The notes beneath the pieces are model-generated. The model saw nothing but the letters and a program-made list of their open reading frames with translations. It was not told the DNA's origin and made no database searches. A stretch of DNA of 64,000 nucleotides from Heterorhizobium halophytocola (GTDB taxonomy: Bacteria > Pseudomonadota > Alphaproteobacteria > Rhizobiales > Rhizobiaceae), in contig NZ_JAGGJU010000001.1 of assembly GCF_017873095.1 (NCBI RefSeq), positions 496,001 to 560,000 on the forward strand, written 5' to 3'. Below are positions 9,003 through 18,380 of the stretch, piece by piece; within the stretch, counting starts at the first letter, position 1, and the number at the start of each line of letters is the position of its first letter. Both the position numbers and the translations under genes were made by a program.

Positions 9003-9911
9003 TCAGACGGAGACCTCGACAAGTGCACCGCGCTGGCCGACGACCTGGGCTGCAAGGCGCGAGCCCGCGGCGATCGCCTCGGCAACCCTTTCACCGCGCA
9101 ACAGCGCCGACAGGAATCCGGCATTGAAGCTGTCACCGGCAGCCGTGGTGTCGACGACCTCGGTGACGACGGCAGGCTGGAAGGTCAGGTGCTCGGGGCC
9201 GACTGCCGCATGGATGGCACCGGCGCCGTTCTTCACCACCACGGTGTCGACACCGAGACCCTGGTAGCGCCGGAGCGTGACGGCCGGATCGGCATCGCCG
9301 AATTCGCGCTCTTCCTCGTCGAACGAGGGCAGCACGATGTCGGCAACCCGGCCGGCCGCGGTGATCGCGTCGCGCATGGTCTCTCCATTCGGCCAAAGCC
9401 TGGCGCGCATATTCGGATCGAAGACGATGCGGGCGCCGCGATCGCGCGCGGTCTCTATCTCCTTCAACAGCACCGTGCGGTGTTCAGCGGAGAGGACGGC
9501 AAGCGTGATGCCGGAAAACAGGATCATCTCGCGATCGGCAAGGGCGGCGGCAAGGGCAGCGCGATCCTCGGCCAAAAGCTTTGCCGCCGACTGGCCGCGC
9601 CAGTAGGAAAAGCTGCGCTCGCCGTTGACCAGTTCGATCATGTAGAGGCCGACAGTGCGCTCGGGCAGCCTGCGGATCGCGCTGGTGCCGACGCCGCTCT
9701 GCGCCATGAAGGCCAGCATCCGCGTGGAAATTTCGTCGGCGCCGACGGCGGTGAAATATTCGACCGCGCCCTCTTCACCCAGGGCCTTTGCCATGTACCA
9801 GGCGGTATTGAAGGTATCGCCGGCGAAATTGCGCTGATAGGCGCCATCGGCGCGCGGCGCCATCTCGACCATGCATTCGCCGATCGAGACGAAGCGTCCT
9901 TGACCACTCAA
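9003..9911 (-). CDS. kdgK: 2-keto-3-deoxygluconate kinase
   Basis: A 302-residue PfkB-family sugar kinase. It has the N-terminal SIGECMVEMAPR block, a substrate region NFAGDTFNTAWYMAK, and the C-terminal PfkB signature DTTAAGDSFNAGFL with the catalytic aspartate. The GECMVE and FAGDTFNTA forms are those of KdgK rather than fructokinase or ribokinase. It would phosphorylate 2-keto-3-deoxygluconate, where the glucuronate and unsaturated-uronate branches encoded nearby meet, giving KDPG. It follows the GntR regulator gene by two bases and is transcribed away from uxaC. A KDPG aldolase gene is not in the window. Confidence 0.9.
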   Translation of the reverse strand: MSGQGRFVSIGECMVEMAPRADGAYQRNFAGDTFNTAWYMAKALGEEGAVEYFTAVGADEISTRMLAFMAQSGVGTSAIRRLPERTVGLYMIELVNGERSFSYWRGQSAAKLLAEDRAALAAALADREMILFSGITLAVLSAEHRTVLLKEIETARDRGARIVFDPNMRARLWPNGETMRDAITAAGRVADIVLPSFDEEEREFGDADPAVTLRRYQGLGVDTVVVKNGAGAIHAAVGPEHLTFQPAVVTEVVDTTAAGDSFNAGFLSALLRGERVAEAIAAGSRLAAQVVGQRGALVEVSV

Positions 9912-9913
9912 AC

Positions 9914-10609
9914 TCAGTCCTCCGAAAAATACGCACCGTGGCTCTCGCGGATCCGTCCGATGATCGTCTTGATCCTCGAAAGATGTTCGCGCATCACCGC
10001 CGCGGCCCGGTCGCCATCACGAGCGCGCAATGCCTCCATGATCAGCTGGTGATCGTCAATAGCACTTTGCGCGCCGAAGGACAGGCTAAGGTAACGGACG
10101 CGATCCATATGCGCCTTGCTGTCGCGGATCAGCGCCCAGGCGAAGTCGTGGCCGGAGAACTCGCATAATCGCTTGTGGAAAGTGTCGTCGAGCTCGTGAA
10201 ACAGCACCCGGTCGTCGGCAGCGGCCGCCGTTTTCTGCGCCTCGATCAGCGCATCCAGCTGGTCGAGATGGCTATCTGTCAGATGCTCGACGGCCGCCCG
10301 GACGGTCTCCATTTCCAGCGCAGTGCGGATAAAGCGGGCCTGCAGCACATCCCGCTCGGAGATGTGGGTGACGACGGTTGCCCTCTGTGGGCGAATCAGC
10401 AGGAAGCCGAGCTGCGAGAGCCGGTAGAAGGCATCGCGCACCGGCTGGCGCGACACGCCCATCAGTTTCGACATCTCGACTTCGGAAAGCTTCATGCCCG
10501 GCGGCAGCTCGAGTTCGACGACCTGATGGTAAAGCGCCTCGAAAACCTGGTCGGTCACGGAGGGACCCCGGTTGAAATCTCCGATCCGCATCTGCGCCTG
10601 ATCGTTCAT
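9914..10609 (-). CDS. GntR-family (FadR subfamily) regulator of uronate genes
   Basis: A 231-residue regulator: a winged-helix DNA-binding domain (about residues 15-80, with LSEVEMSKLMGVSRQPVRDAFYRL) and a C-terminal all-helical FCD ligand domain (residues 90-220). Histidines that could hold a metal ion in FCD are present in HELDDTFHKRL and near the end (DDHQLIMEAL). Family members of this type (UxuR, ExuR, KdgR-like) are usually repressors relieved by a uronate or KDG-type ligand. It is divergent from uxaC with a short shared promoter region, which makes control of both directions likely. The effector is inferred. Confidence 0.88.
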   Translation of the reverse strand: MNDQAQMRIGDFNRGPSVTDQVFEALYHQVVELELPPGMKLSEVEMSKLMGVSRQPVRDAFYRLSQLGFLLIRPQRATVVTHISERDVLQARFIRTALEMETVRAAVEHLTDSHLDQLDALIEAQKTAAAADDRVLFHELDDTFHKRLCEFSGHDFAWALIRDSKAHMDRVRYLSLSFGAQSAIDDHQLIMEALRARDGDRAAAVMREHLSRIKTIIGRIRESHGAYFSED

Positions 10610-10713
10610 GAAACCTCCATTGACTCGACGTGCATACTAACATATTAGATGACCAGATTAATGCAAAGTGTTTCTTATGCGAGGACATAGGACGTGGTTG
10701 GGAGGCCATCGAC
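10610..10713. promoter_or_regulatory. Divergent promoter region between GntR gene and uxaC
   Basis: This 104-base region is clearly more AT-rich than its flanks around 10637-10670. It holds the inverted repeat CTAA-CATA-TTAG at 10637-10648 and an adjoining ATGACCAGATTAAT stretch. It is the only place from which both operons can start, so a GntR operator is expected here. The exact site is a guess from symmetry and AT content. Confidence 0.4.
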
Positions 10714-12114
10714 ATGCTGCACGAAGATCGGCTTTTCCCTCTGGAAAACAAGGCACGAGATCTGGCCCGGGCGCTCTACACAACGGTGCGCGACCTGCCC
10801 ATCATCAGCCCGCACGGTCACACCGATCCGCGCTGGTACGCCGAGAACGAAGCCTTTCCCGACCCCGCCCAACTGTTCGTCACGCCTGACCATTATGTCT
10901 TCCGCATGCTGTGTTCCCAGGGCATCCCGCTCGAAAGTCTCGGCGTGCCGCGGATCGACGGCGGACCGACGGAGACCGACGGCCGCAAGATCTGGCGGCT
11001 GTTTGCCGAAAACTATCACCTCTTCCGCGCCACGCCGAGCCGGCTCTGGCTCGATCATTCCTTCGAACATGTCTTCGGCCTGACCGAACGGCTTTCGGCC
11101 AGGACGGCCGACATGTATTACGACCATATCGCCGACTGCCTGGCCAAGCCGGAATTTCGTCCGCGCGCGCTGTACGAACGCTTCAATATCGAGGCGATCT
11201 CGACCACCGAGAGCGCGCTGGACGAACTGAAATGGCACGAGATGCTCCGGCAGTCGGGCTGGAAGGGCAAGGTCGTCACCGCCTATCGGCCCGACAGCGT
11301 CGTCGATCCGGAATTCGAGGGCTTTGCTGCCAATATCGAACGCTTCGGCGAACTGGCCGGCACCGATGCCACGACCTGGGACGGCTATCTGGAGGCGCAC
11401 CGCAATCGTCGCGCCTTCTTCAAAGGCTATGGCGCCACCAGTTCCGACCATGGCCATGCGACCGCCCGCACCGAGGACCTCCCGAAGGCTGATGCGGCCG
11501 CCCTCTTCGCCAAGGCGCTGAAGGGTGACTGCACGCCGCAGGAAGCGGATGCCTTCCGCGGTCACATGCTGACCGAGATGGCCCGGATGAGCCTCGACGA
11601 CGGGCTGGTGCTGCAGATCCATCCGGGCTCGTACCGCAACCACTCCGCCGAGGTGATGGCCCGGCACGGCCGCGACAAGGGTTTCGACATCCCGACCCGC
11701 ACCGATTACGTCCGCGCGCTGAAACCGCTGCTCGACGCGGTCGGCATGCGCAAGGAGCTGACGGTGATCGCCTTCACGCTCGACGAAACCAGCTATTCGC
11801 GCGAACTGGCGCCGCTCGCCGGCGCCTATCCGGCGCTGAAGCTCGGCCCGGCCTGGTGGTTCTTCGACAGCACCGAAGGCATGCGTCGCTACCGCGAGAC
11901 CACGACCGAGACGGCAGGGTTCTACAACACCGTCGGCTTCAACGACGACACGAGAGCATTCTGTTCGATACCGGCCCGCCACGATGTGAGCCGCCGGGTC
12001 GACTGCGCCTATCTCGCAACTCTGGTGGCCGATGGGCGGCTGGCAGAGGACGAGGCCCACGAGGTCGCACACGACCTCGCCTATCGACTGGTGAAGGAAG
12101 CCTATCGGCTGTGA
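10714..12114 (+). CDS. uxaC: Glucuronate isomerase (uronate isomerase)
   Basis: A 466-residue UxaC protein, usual length for the family. The start [10 protein letters not shown] is set by GGGAGG eight bases upstream of 10714; the frame is open further upstream but unsupported. Metal-binding HGHTDP appears near residue 30, and further family blocks include [11 protein letters not shown] and [12 protein letters not shown]. The enzyme isomerises glucuronate to fructuronate (and galacturonate to tagaturonate). UxuB and UxuA are in the same operon while UxaB/UxaA are not, so glucuronate is the expected substrate. It is first in a long co-directional cluster to 19.6 kb. Confidence 0.93.
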   Translation: MLHEDRLFPLENKARDLARALYTTVRDLPIISPHGHTDPRWYAENEAFPDPAQLFVTPDHYVFRMLCSQGIPLESLGVPRIDGGPTETDGRKIWRLFAENYHLFRATPSRLWLDHSFEHVFGLTERLSARTADMYYDHIADCLAKPEFRPRALYERFNIEAISTTESALDELKWHEMLRQSGWKGKVVTAYRPDSVVDPEFEGFAANIERFGELAGTDATTWDGYLEAHRNRRAFFKGYGATSSDHGHATARTEDLPKADAAALFAKALKGDCTPQEADAFRGHMLTEMARMSLDDGLVLQIHPGSYRNHSAEVMARHGRDKGFDIPTRTDYVRALKPLLDAVGMRKELTVIAFTLDETSYSRELAPLAGAYPALKLGPAWWFFDSTEGMRRYRETTTETAGFYNTVGFNDDTRAFCSIPARHDVSRRVDCAYLATLVADGRLAEDEAHEVAHDLAYRLVKEAYRL

Positions 12115-12145
12115 GGACAGCCGCTTTTCAACGGGAGGAGTTGAT

Positions 12146-13135
12146 ATGAAAGTGATGAAGACAATGGGGCTGGCGCTGCTGGCCACCGCAGCGATCGTGA
12201 TGACCGCTTTCAGCGCAAGCGCAGCCGAGAAGATGCTGCGGTCGTCCGACACGCATCCGGACGGCTATCCGACGGTGGAAGCCGTAAAATACATGGGCAA
12301 GCTGCTCGACGAACGCACCAAGGGCCGCCTCGGCATCGAGGTGTTCCATTCAGCCCAGCTCGGCGAGGAAAAGGACACGATCGAGCAGACCCAGTTCGGC
12401 GTGATCGATCTCAACCGCGTCTCGCTCGGCCCGTTCAACAACATCGTGCCGGAAACCCAAATTCCGTCGCTGCCCTACATCTTCCGCTCGGTCGAGCACA
12501 TGCATCACGTCATGGACGGTCCGATCGGTGACGAGATCCTGGCGGCGTTTTCCGACCACGACCTGATCGGCCTGGCATTCTACGACGGCGGCTCGCGCAG
12601 CTTCTACAACTCGCAGCACCCGATCAAGTCGATGGACGACCTGAAGGGCATGAAGTTCCGCGTCATGCAGTCCGACATGTTCGTCGACATGGTCTCGGCG
12701 CTCGGCGCCAACGCTACCCCGATGCCTTACGGCGAGGTCTATTCCTCGATCCAGACCGGCGTCATCGACGGGGCCGAGAACAACTGGCCCTCCTACGATT
12801 CGTCCGGCCATTACGAAGTTGCCAAATACTACACCCTCGACCAGCACCTGATCGTGCCGGAAGTGCTCGTCATGTCGAAGAAGACCTGGGACGGCCTGTC
12901 CGAAGAGGACCAGAAGATCGTCCGCCAGGCCGCCAAGGATAGCGTTCCCTATATGCGCGACCTTTGGGAAAAGCAGGAGAAGGCATCGGAAGCCAAGATC
13001 GAAGCCGCTGGCGTCAAGGTCATCACCGACATCGACAAGCAGCCCTTCATCGACGCGATGAAGCCCGTCTACGACAAGTACGTGACCTCCGACAAGCTGA
13101 AGGACATGGTCAAGCGTATTCAGGAAACCAAGTAA
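12146..13135 (+). CDS. dctP: TRAP transporter substrate-binding protein (DctP family)
   Basis: A 329-residue periplasmic binding protein with strong RBS GGGAGGAG. The signal peptide runs to about residue 26 (hydrophobic core then SASA-AEKM). DctP blocks are visible: [50 protein letters not shown] and [13 protein letters not shown]. The arginine in MKFRVMQS is the residue that usually salt-bridges the substrate carboxylate, which fits a uronate ligand. It is followed by a strong intercistronic hairpin and then dctQ and dctM. It probably imports glucuronate or unsaturated oligo-uronides; which one is inferred from the enzymes downstream. Confidence 0.92.
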   Translation: MKVMKTMGLALLATAAIVMTAFSASAAEKMLRSSDTHPDGYPTVEAVKYMGKLLDERTKGRLGIEVFHSAQLGEEKDTIEQTQFGVIDLNRVSLGPFNNIVPETQIPSLPYIFRSVEHMHHVMDGPIGDEILAAFSDHDLIGLAFYDGGSRSFYNSQHPIKSMDDLKGMKFRVMQSDMFVDMVSALGANATPMPYGEVYSSIQTGVIDGAENNWPSYDSSGHYEVAKYYTLDQHLIVPEVLVMSKKTWDGLSEEDQKIVRQAAKDSVPYMRDLWEKQEKASEAKIEAAGVKVITDIDKQPFIDAMKPVYDKYVTSDKLKDMVKRIQETK

Positions 13136-13154
13136 CGACAGGCAATTGAACCAA

Positions 13155-13181
13155 GGCCCGCGGCTAAAAAAGCCGCGGGCC
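13155..13181 (+). terminator. Intercistronic hairpin after dctP
   Basis: Perfect 11-bp stem, GGCCCGCGGCT (13155-13165) pairing with 13171-13181, closed by a loop of five A. No U-tract follows, so full termination is unlikely. A stem here fits RNA 3'-end protection or partial attenuation that lets the binding protein be made in excess over the DctQ/DctM membrane subunits. Confidence 0.7.
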
Positions 13182-13208
13182 GCTCCTTGTCCCCCGGAGT
13201 GACTTCCC

Positions 13209-13730
13209 TTGCAGAATACCATGAAGAGCCTCGCGCAGTTGACCAGCTTGCTGGCGCGGATTGCCCTCTGGATCGCCGGTATAGGCCTGATCCTGATGAC
13301 CGTATTCATCGCAGCCCAGGTGTTCTGGCGCTACATTCTCAACAGCAGCCTGATTTGGAGCGAGCCCGCCTCGGTGATGATCATGGGCTGGTTCATCTTT
13401 CTCGGCGCCGCCGTCGGCATTCGCGAGGGCTATCACCTGTCCTTCGACATCGTGCTCTATCTGTTGCCCGAGCGCGGCAAGAAGGTCCTGCATTCGATCT
13501 CCGACGCGGTCGTCGCCGCCTTCGGTCTCGGCATGATCTATTACGGCGGGGAGCTCGCGAAAAAGACCATGCACAACGCCATTCCAAGCCTTGGCATTTC
13601 CGGTGCCTGGGATTTCATTCCGATCATCGCCGGTGGCGTGCTCGTCGTCATCTTCTGCGTGGAACGCATCCTGCGCCGGGCCGCCGGTCTTTCGACCGCC
13701 CGCTTCGGCGAGACCGAATTGGAGGATTGA
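13209..13730 (+). CDS. dctQ: TRAP transporter small permease (DctQ family)
   Basis: A 173-residue protein with four predicted membrane helices (about residues 15-37, 50-70, 90-110, 130-152). The DctQ signature is seen in QVFWRYILNSSLIWSEPASV. It probably starts at a TTG (13209) with GGAG nine bases upstream; the ATG four codons later has worse spacing. It couples the periplasmic binding protein to DctM in the uronate TRAP system. It ends four bases before dctM. Confidence 0.88.
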   Translation: MQNTMKSLAQLTSLLARIALWIAGIGLILMTVFIAAQVFWRYILNSSLIWSEPASVMIMGWFIFLGAAVGIREGYHLSFDIVLYLLPERGKKVLHSISDAVVAAFGLGMIYYGGELAKKTMHNAIPSLGISGAWDFIPIIAGGVLVVIFCVERILRRAAGLSTARFGETELED

Positions 13731-13734
13731 TCTC

Positions 13735-15015
13735 ATGGAACTCTGGATCCTCTTCGGCTCCTTCGTTTTTCTGCTTTTGATCGGCACGCCGGTCGCCTTC
13801 TGTCTGGGCGTCTCGTCCTTTGCCACGATCCTCTATCTCGGCCTGCCGCCGGTGGTCGTCTTCCAGCGGCTGAATTCCGGCGTCTCGGTGTTCGCGCTGA
13901 TGGCGATCCCGTTCTTCATCTTCGCCGGCGACCTGATGGTACGCGGCGATATCGCCCGCCGGCTGGTGGCACTGGCAGGGTCCTTGGTCGGGCATCTGCG
14001 CGGCGGCCTCGGTCAGGTCAACATCCTGGCCTCGGTGCTGTTCGGCGGCGTGTCCGGCTCGGCTGCGGCCGACGCCTCGGCCGTCGGCGGCCTGATGGTG
14101 CCGCAGATGAAGGCACGCGGCTACGATGTCGACTATGCGGTCAACATCACCGTGGTTGGCTCGATCATCGCCCTGATGATCCCGCCCTCGCACAACATGA
14201 TCATCTATTCGATCTCGGCGGGGGGCAAGATCTCGATCGCCGACCTGTTCACCGCCGGCATCATTCCGGGCTTCATCCTGGCCGTCAGCCTGATGGTCGC
14301 GGCCTGGTTCGTCGCCAGGCGTCGCGGCTATCCGACGGAAGCCTTTCCCGGCTGGGGCGCCATGGGTGGCCTCTTCCTCAATGCCGTGCCAGGCCTGATC
14401 CTGATCGCGATCATCTTCGGCGGCGTGCGCTCGGGCATCTTCACCGCCTCCGAAAGCTCCAATATCGCCGTCGTCTACGCGCTTCTGGTGACCGCTCTGG
14501 TCTACAGGACCATGGGCTGGGAAGACTTCAAGGAAGCGACCTTTGCCGCGGTGCGCACCACCGCCATGGTGCTGATGGTGATCGGCTGCGCGGCGTCGTT
14601 CGGCTGGCTGCTCGCCTTCCTGCGCGTGCCGGTGATGATGGTCTCCCTGCTGCAGGGGGTCTCGGACAATCCGCTGGTCATCCTGCTGCTGCTCAATGTC
14701 GTGCTGCTGATCCTCGGCACCTTCATGGACATGTCGCCGCTGATCGTCATCACCACGCCGATCTTCCTGCCTGTCGCCACCGCCTTCGGCGTCGATCCGG
14801 TGCATTTCGGCGTGATCCTGATCCTCAACCTCGGCATCGGCCTTTGCACCCCACCCGTCGGTGCGGTGTTGTTCGTCGGCTGCGCGGTCGGGCGGATCCC
14901 GATCTGGCAGGCGATGCGCACGATCTGGCCGTTCTATGGAGCCGCCGTCATGGCCCTGATGCTTGTGACCTATATTCCGGCACTGTCGCTCTGGCTGCCC
15001 TCACTGTTCCACTAA
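13735..15015 (+). CDS. dctM: TRAP transporter large permease (DctM family)
   Basis: A 426-residue membrane protein with about 12 hydrophobic helices. The start MELWILFGSF follows GGAGG with nine-base spacing. Family motifs include LMAIPFFIFAGDLM, VLFGGVSGSAAADASAVG, MIPPSHNMIIY and LNLGIGLCTPPVGAVLF. It forms the ion-coupled transport channel. It sits between dctQ and kdgF in the uronate operon. Confidence 0.92.
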   Translation: MELWILFGSFVFLLLIGTPVAFCLGVSSFATILYLGLPPVVVFQRLNSGVSVFALMAIPFFIFAGDLMVRGDIARRLVALAGSLVGHLRGGLGQVNILASVLFGGVSGSAAADASAVGGLMVPQMKARGYDVDYAVNITVVGSIIALMIPPSHNMIIYSISAGGKISIADLFTAGIIPGFILAVSLMVAAWFVARRRGYPTEAFPGWGAMGGLFLNAVPGLILIAIIFGGVRSGIFTASESSNIAVVYALLVTALVYRTMGWEDFKEATFAAVRTTAMVLMVIGCAASFGWLLAFLRVPVMMVSLLQGVSDNPLVILLLLNVVLLILGTFMDMSPLIVITTPIFLPVATAFGVDPVHFGVILILNLGIGLCTPPVGAVLFVGCAVGRIPIWQAMRTIWPFYGAAVMALMLVTYIPALSLWLPSLFH

Positions 15016-15028
15016 GGAGACCAATCCC

Positions 15029-15352
15029 ATGAACGAGACGCTTGTGCGCATCTTTCCGACGATCTCCCTGGACAACGGCACAAGCCGCCAGGTTCTGGCC
15101 GACAGTCCGGAACTGATGGTGGTGCAGTTCGACTTTCCGGAGGGCAAGGAAGGCGCGCCACACAATCACCACCACGTTCAGTCCACCTATGTGAAATCCG
15201 GCGTGTTCGAATTCACCGTGGGCGAACGCACCATGATCGTCCGGGCGGGTGACAGCTTCGTCATCCCGTCGAATGTCATCCATGGCTGCCGGGCAATAGA
15301 GCCCGGCACGCTGATCGACACCTTCACGCCGCGCCGCGACGACTTTCTCTGA
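15029..15352 (+). CDS. kdgF: KdgF-like cupin, unsaturated uronate linearisation
   Basis: A 107-residue single-domain cupin with RBS AAGGAGA. Metal ligands of the cupin are visible: HNHHHVQSTYV (His and Gln) and the second motif PSNVIHGC. Length, the FPEGKEGAPHNHHHVQ form and the position before kduI match KdgF, which speeds conversion of 4,5-unsaturated galacturonate or similar unsaturated monouronates to the linear 5-keto-4-deoxyuronate used by KduI. Small cupins are hard to assign by sequence alone, but the context supports it well. Confidence 0.82.
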   Translation: MNETLVRIFPTISLDNGTSRQVLADSPELMVVQFDFPEGKEGAPHNHHHVQSTYVKSGVFEFTVGERTMIVRAGDSFVIPSNVIHGCRAIEPGTLIDTFTPRRDDFL

Positions 15353-15374
15353 AAATGCAACAAGGAGCCAGATC

Positions 15375-16196
15375 ATGCTGAACGTCGAAACCCGTCACGC
15401 GATCGACCCCGAGACTGCCAAGACTTTCGATACCGAAAAGCTGCGCCGTCACTTCCATGTCGGCGACATCTTCCGCTCCGGCGAGATCACCCTGATCTAC
15501 ACCCATTACGACCGGATGATCGTCGGCGGCGCCGTGCCTGCGGGCAAGGACCTGGTGCTTGACGAGGTTAAGCCCTGCGGCACGCCGTCCGTTCTGGACC
15601 GCCGCGAAATGGTGATCGTCAATATCGGCGATGACGGCCAGGTCTCAGCCGATGCGGACTACCCGATGGGTCGCGGCGACATGCTCTATCTCGGCATGGG
15701 CGCCGGCAAGGTGACCTTCTCCGGCGGCGGCCGCTTCTACATTCTCTCGGCACCCGCCCACCAGACCTATCCGTCGCGCCTGATCAAGATCGATGATGCC
15801 GCGACCGTCGATCTCGGCTCGCAGGCGACCTCCAACGAGCGCACCATCTATCAGTTTGTCCACCCCGACGTGATGAAGTCCTGCCAGATCGTCGTCGGCA
15901 TGACCAAGCTTGCCAGCGGCTCGATCTGGAACACCATGCCGGCCCACGTGCATGACCGTCGCTCGGAAGCCTATCTCTATATCGACCTGCCGGAAGAGGC
16001 CCGCGTCTTCCACATGATGGGCGAACCGGACGAGACCCGGCACATGGTGCTGAAGAACGAGGAAGGCGCGCTGTCGCCGTCCTGGTCGATCCATTCGGGC
16101 GCCGGCACCGGTTCCTACACCTTCATCTGGGCGATGGCCGGCGACAATGTCGACTACAAGGACGTCGAGATGGTGTCGATGGAGACCCTGCGATGA
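15375..16196 (+). CDS. kduI: 5-keto-4-deoxyuronate isomerase
   Basis: A 273-residue protein of normal KduI length (E. coli 278). It has the characteristic TRHAIDPETAKTFDTEKLRRHF beginning and metal-binding residues in NTMPAHVHDRRSEAYLY (His, His, Glu), followed by HMMGEPDETRH and the closing HSGAGTGSYTFIWAMAG. The reaction is 5-keto-4-deoxyuronate to 2,5-diketo-3-deoxygluconate. RBS AAGGAG is seven bases upstream. It overlaps kduD by four bases. Confidence 0.94.
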   Translation: MLNVETRHAIDPETAKTFDTEKLRRHFHVGDIFRSGEITLIYTHYDRMIVGGAVPAGKDLVLDEVKPCGTPSVLDRREMVIVNIGDDGQVSADADYPMGRGDMLYLGMGAGKVTFSGGGRFYILSAPAHQTYPSRLIKIDDAATVDLGSQATSNERTIYQFVHPDVMKSCQIVVGMTKLASGSIWNTMPAHVHDRRSEAYLYIDLPEEARVFHMMGEPDETRHMVLKNEEGALSPSWSIHSGAGTGSYTFIWAMAGDNVDYKDVEMVSMETLR

Positions 16197-16939
16197 CCGA
16201 CATCTTCTCGCTCTCCGGCAAGCGCGCCATGGTGACCGGCGCCAATACCGGCATCGGTCAGGCGATCGCGGTCTCGCTGGCCGCCGCCGGTGCGGAGGTG
16301 ATCTGCGCCGGCCGCTCCTCCTCCGATGAAACGGTATCGATGATCGAGAAGGCCGGTGGCCGCGCCTATCGGCTGAAGCTCGATCTCGCCGACCCGATGG
16401 CCGGCAGGCTGATCTTCGAGGCCAATGCGCCGGTCGATATCCTCGTCAACAATGCCGGCATCATTCGCCGGGCCGACGCGATCGACTTTACCGAAGAAGA
16501 CTGGGACGCCGTCATCGACGTCAACCTGAAGGCGGTGTTCTTCCTGTGCCAGGCCTTTGCCAAATCGGTGCTGGCCCGCGGTGGCGAGGGCAAGATCGTC
16601 AACATCGCCTCGCTGCTCTCCTTTCAGGGCGGCATTCGCGTGCCCTCCTATACCGCCTCGAAAAGCGGTGTTGCCGGGCTGACCAAGCTGCTCGCCAATG
16701 AGTGGGCGGCCAGGGGCATCAACGTCAACGCCATCGCCCCCGGCTACATCGCGACCAACAATACCGAGGCGCTGCGCAATGACGGAGCGCGTAACAAGGC
16801 GATCCTCGAGCGCATCCCGGCCGGTCGCTGGGGCGAAGCGGAAGATATCGGCGGCACTGCCGTCTTCCTCTGCTCGCACGCCGCCAAATATATCCACGGT
16901 GCCGTTCTGAACGTCGATGGAGGCTGGCTTGCCCGCTGA
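16193..16939 (+). CDS. kduD: 2-deoxy-D-gluconate 3-dehydrogenase (KduD)
   Basis: A 248-residue classical short-chain dehydrogenase. It has the nucleotide motif TGANTGIGQA (residues 15-24), NNAGIIRR, catalytic serine and the YTASK box (Tyr, Lys), and the C-terminal substrate-loop APGYIATNNTEALR typical of KduD. It reduces 2,5-diketo-3-deoxygluconate to 2-keto-3-deoxygluconate with NAD(P)H in the cytoplasm, completing the unsaturated-uronate branch started by KdgF and KduI. The start overlaps the kduI stop (ATGA). Confidence 0.92.
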   Translation: MTDIFSLSGKRAMVTGANTGIGQAIAVSLAAAGAEVICAGRSSSDETVSMIEKAGGRAYRLKLDLADPMAGRLIFEANAPVDILVNNAGIIRRADAIDFTEEDWDAVIDVNLKAVFFLCQAFAKSVLARGGEGKIVNIASLLSFQGGIRVPSYTASKSGVAGLTKLLANEWAARGINVNAIAPGYIATNNTEALRNDGARNKAILERIPAGRWGEAEDIGGTAVFLCSHAAKYIHGAVLNVDGGWLAR

Positions 16940-16940
16940 T

Positions 16941-18380
16941 ATGCCGCGCCTGAAACGGCCCGAAGGCGCCCCCTCGCCCGCCACCGGCATCGTCCATCTC
17001 GGCCTTGGCGCCTTCTACCGCGCGCATGGTGCGATCTATATCGCCGAGGCGATGGCCGGAAGCGGCGGCGACTGGGGGATTACCGGCGTCAGCCTGATGC
17101 GGCCCGACCAGCGCGACGCGCTGAAGCCGCAGGACTTCGCCTATACCGCCGTCGAGCTCGGCCCTGACGGTGAGAAACCTGCGATCATCACCGTGATCCA
17201 CGACGTGCTGGTGGCGCCGGAAAATCCGGACGCGGTTCTCGCCGTCATGAGCGCTCCGTCGACGAAGATCGTCTCGCTGACCGTGACCGAGAAAGGCTAT
17301 TGCCACGAGCCGTCGACCGGCAGGCTCAATGCCGAGCACCCCGATATCCGCCATGATCTCGAGAACGCCGCAGCGCCGCGCTCGGCGATCGGCTTCCTGA
17401 CGCATGCGCTGAACCGCCGCCGCAAGGCGGGCATCCGCCCCTTCACCGTGCTCTGCTGCGACAACCTGCCGGAAAACGGCCGGCTGCTGCGCGGCCTTGT
17501 CCTGGAGTTCGCGGGGCTTCTTGAGGACGATCTGCGCCGCTGGATCGACACAGAGGCCACCTTCCCCTCGACCATGGTCGACCGGATCGTGCCGGCCACC
17601 AAGCCGGAGGACATCGAACGGCTGGCGGAGAAGACCGGCTATCTCGACCAGTCGCCGGTCATGCACGAACCCTTCCGCCAATGGGTGGTCGAGGATAACT
17701 TCGTCGATGGCGACAGGCCCGACCTGAAAACAGTGGGCGTTGAACTCGTCGAAGATGTCACCCCGTTCGAGCACATGAAGCTGCGGTGCCTCAACGGCAC
17801 CCATTCCTCGCTTGCCTATCTCGGCTATCTCGCCGGCCACGAAACCATTGCCGACACCGTCGCTGATCCGCTTTTTGCCGGGTTCGTCAAACATCTCTGG
17901 GACGACGAGATCGTGCCGGTGCTGAAGGCACCGCCGGGCGTCGATCTCAAGACCTATACGGACCAGCTCTTCGATCGCTATGCCAATCCCGCGATCCGCC
18001 ACCGCACCTGGCAGATCGCCATGGACGGTTCGCAGAAGCTGCCGCAGCGCCTGCTTGGCACCGTGGCGGAAAATCTGGCCGCCGGCCGCATACCCAAGGG
18101 CCTGATCCTGGCGATCGCCGCCTGGATGCGCTATGTCGGCGGCACCGACGAAAAGGGCAAGCCGATCGACGTGCGCGATCCGCTGTCGGCGGATCTGCAG
18201 GCGCTGAGCGCAGCGGCGAGAACGCCACGGGACAAGGTCGAGGCCCTGCTGTCAGTGCGGAAGATCTTCCCGCCGTCGCTTGCCGACGATGCCGCCTTCC
18301 GCACCAGCCTGATCGAAGCCTACAAAGGGCTGGTCGACAAGGGGGCGCGGGCGATGGTGAAAGAACTGCCGCATGCGTGA
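16941..18380 (+). CDS. uxuB: Fructuronate reductase (mannitol dehydrogenase family)
   Basis: A 479-residue long-chain dehydrogenase of the UxuB / mannitol dehydrogenase family. The N-terminal nucleotide fold opens with GIVHLGLGAFYRAH, typical of UxuB. The C-terminal domain contains KLRCLNGTHSSLAYLGYLAG, with the catalytic lysine expected near this block. The start is uncertain: 16941 (MPRLKRP) just after the kduD stop, or an in-frame ATG at 16917 overlapping kduD. It reduces fructuronate to mannonate between UxaC and UxuA. Its 3' end overlaps uxuA by eight bases. Confidence 0.9.
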   Translation: MPRLKRPEGAPSPATGIVHLGLGAFYRAHGAIYIAEAMAGSGGDWGITGVSLMRPDQRDALKPQDFAYTAVELGPDGEKPAIITVIHDVLVAPENPDAVLAVMSAPSTKIVSLTVTEKGYCHEPSTGRLNAEHPDIRHDLENAAAPRSAIGFLTHALNRRRKAGIRPFTVLCCDNLPENGRLLRGLVLEFAGLLEDDLRRWIDTEATFPSTMVDRIVPATKPEDIERLAEKTGYLDQSPVMHEPFRQWVVEDNFVDGDRPDLKTVGVELVEDVTPFEHMKLRCLNGTHSSLAYLGYLAGHETIADTVADPLFAGFVKHLWDDEIVPVLKAPPGVDLKTYTDQLFDRYANPAIRHRTWQIAMDGSQKLPQRLLGTVAENLAAGRIPKGLILAIAAWMRYVGGTDEKGKPIDVRDPLSADLQALSAAARTPRDKVEALLSVRKIFPPSLADDAAFRTSLIEAYKGLVDKGARAMVKELPHA

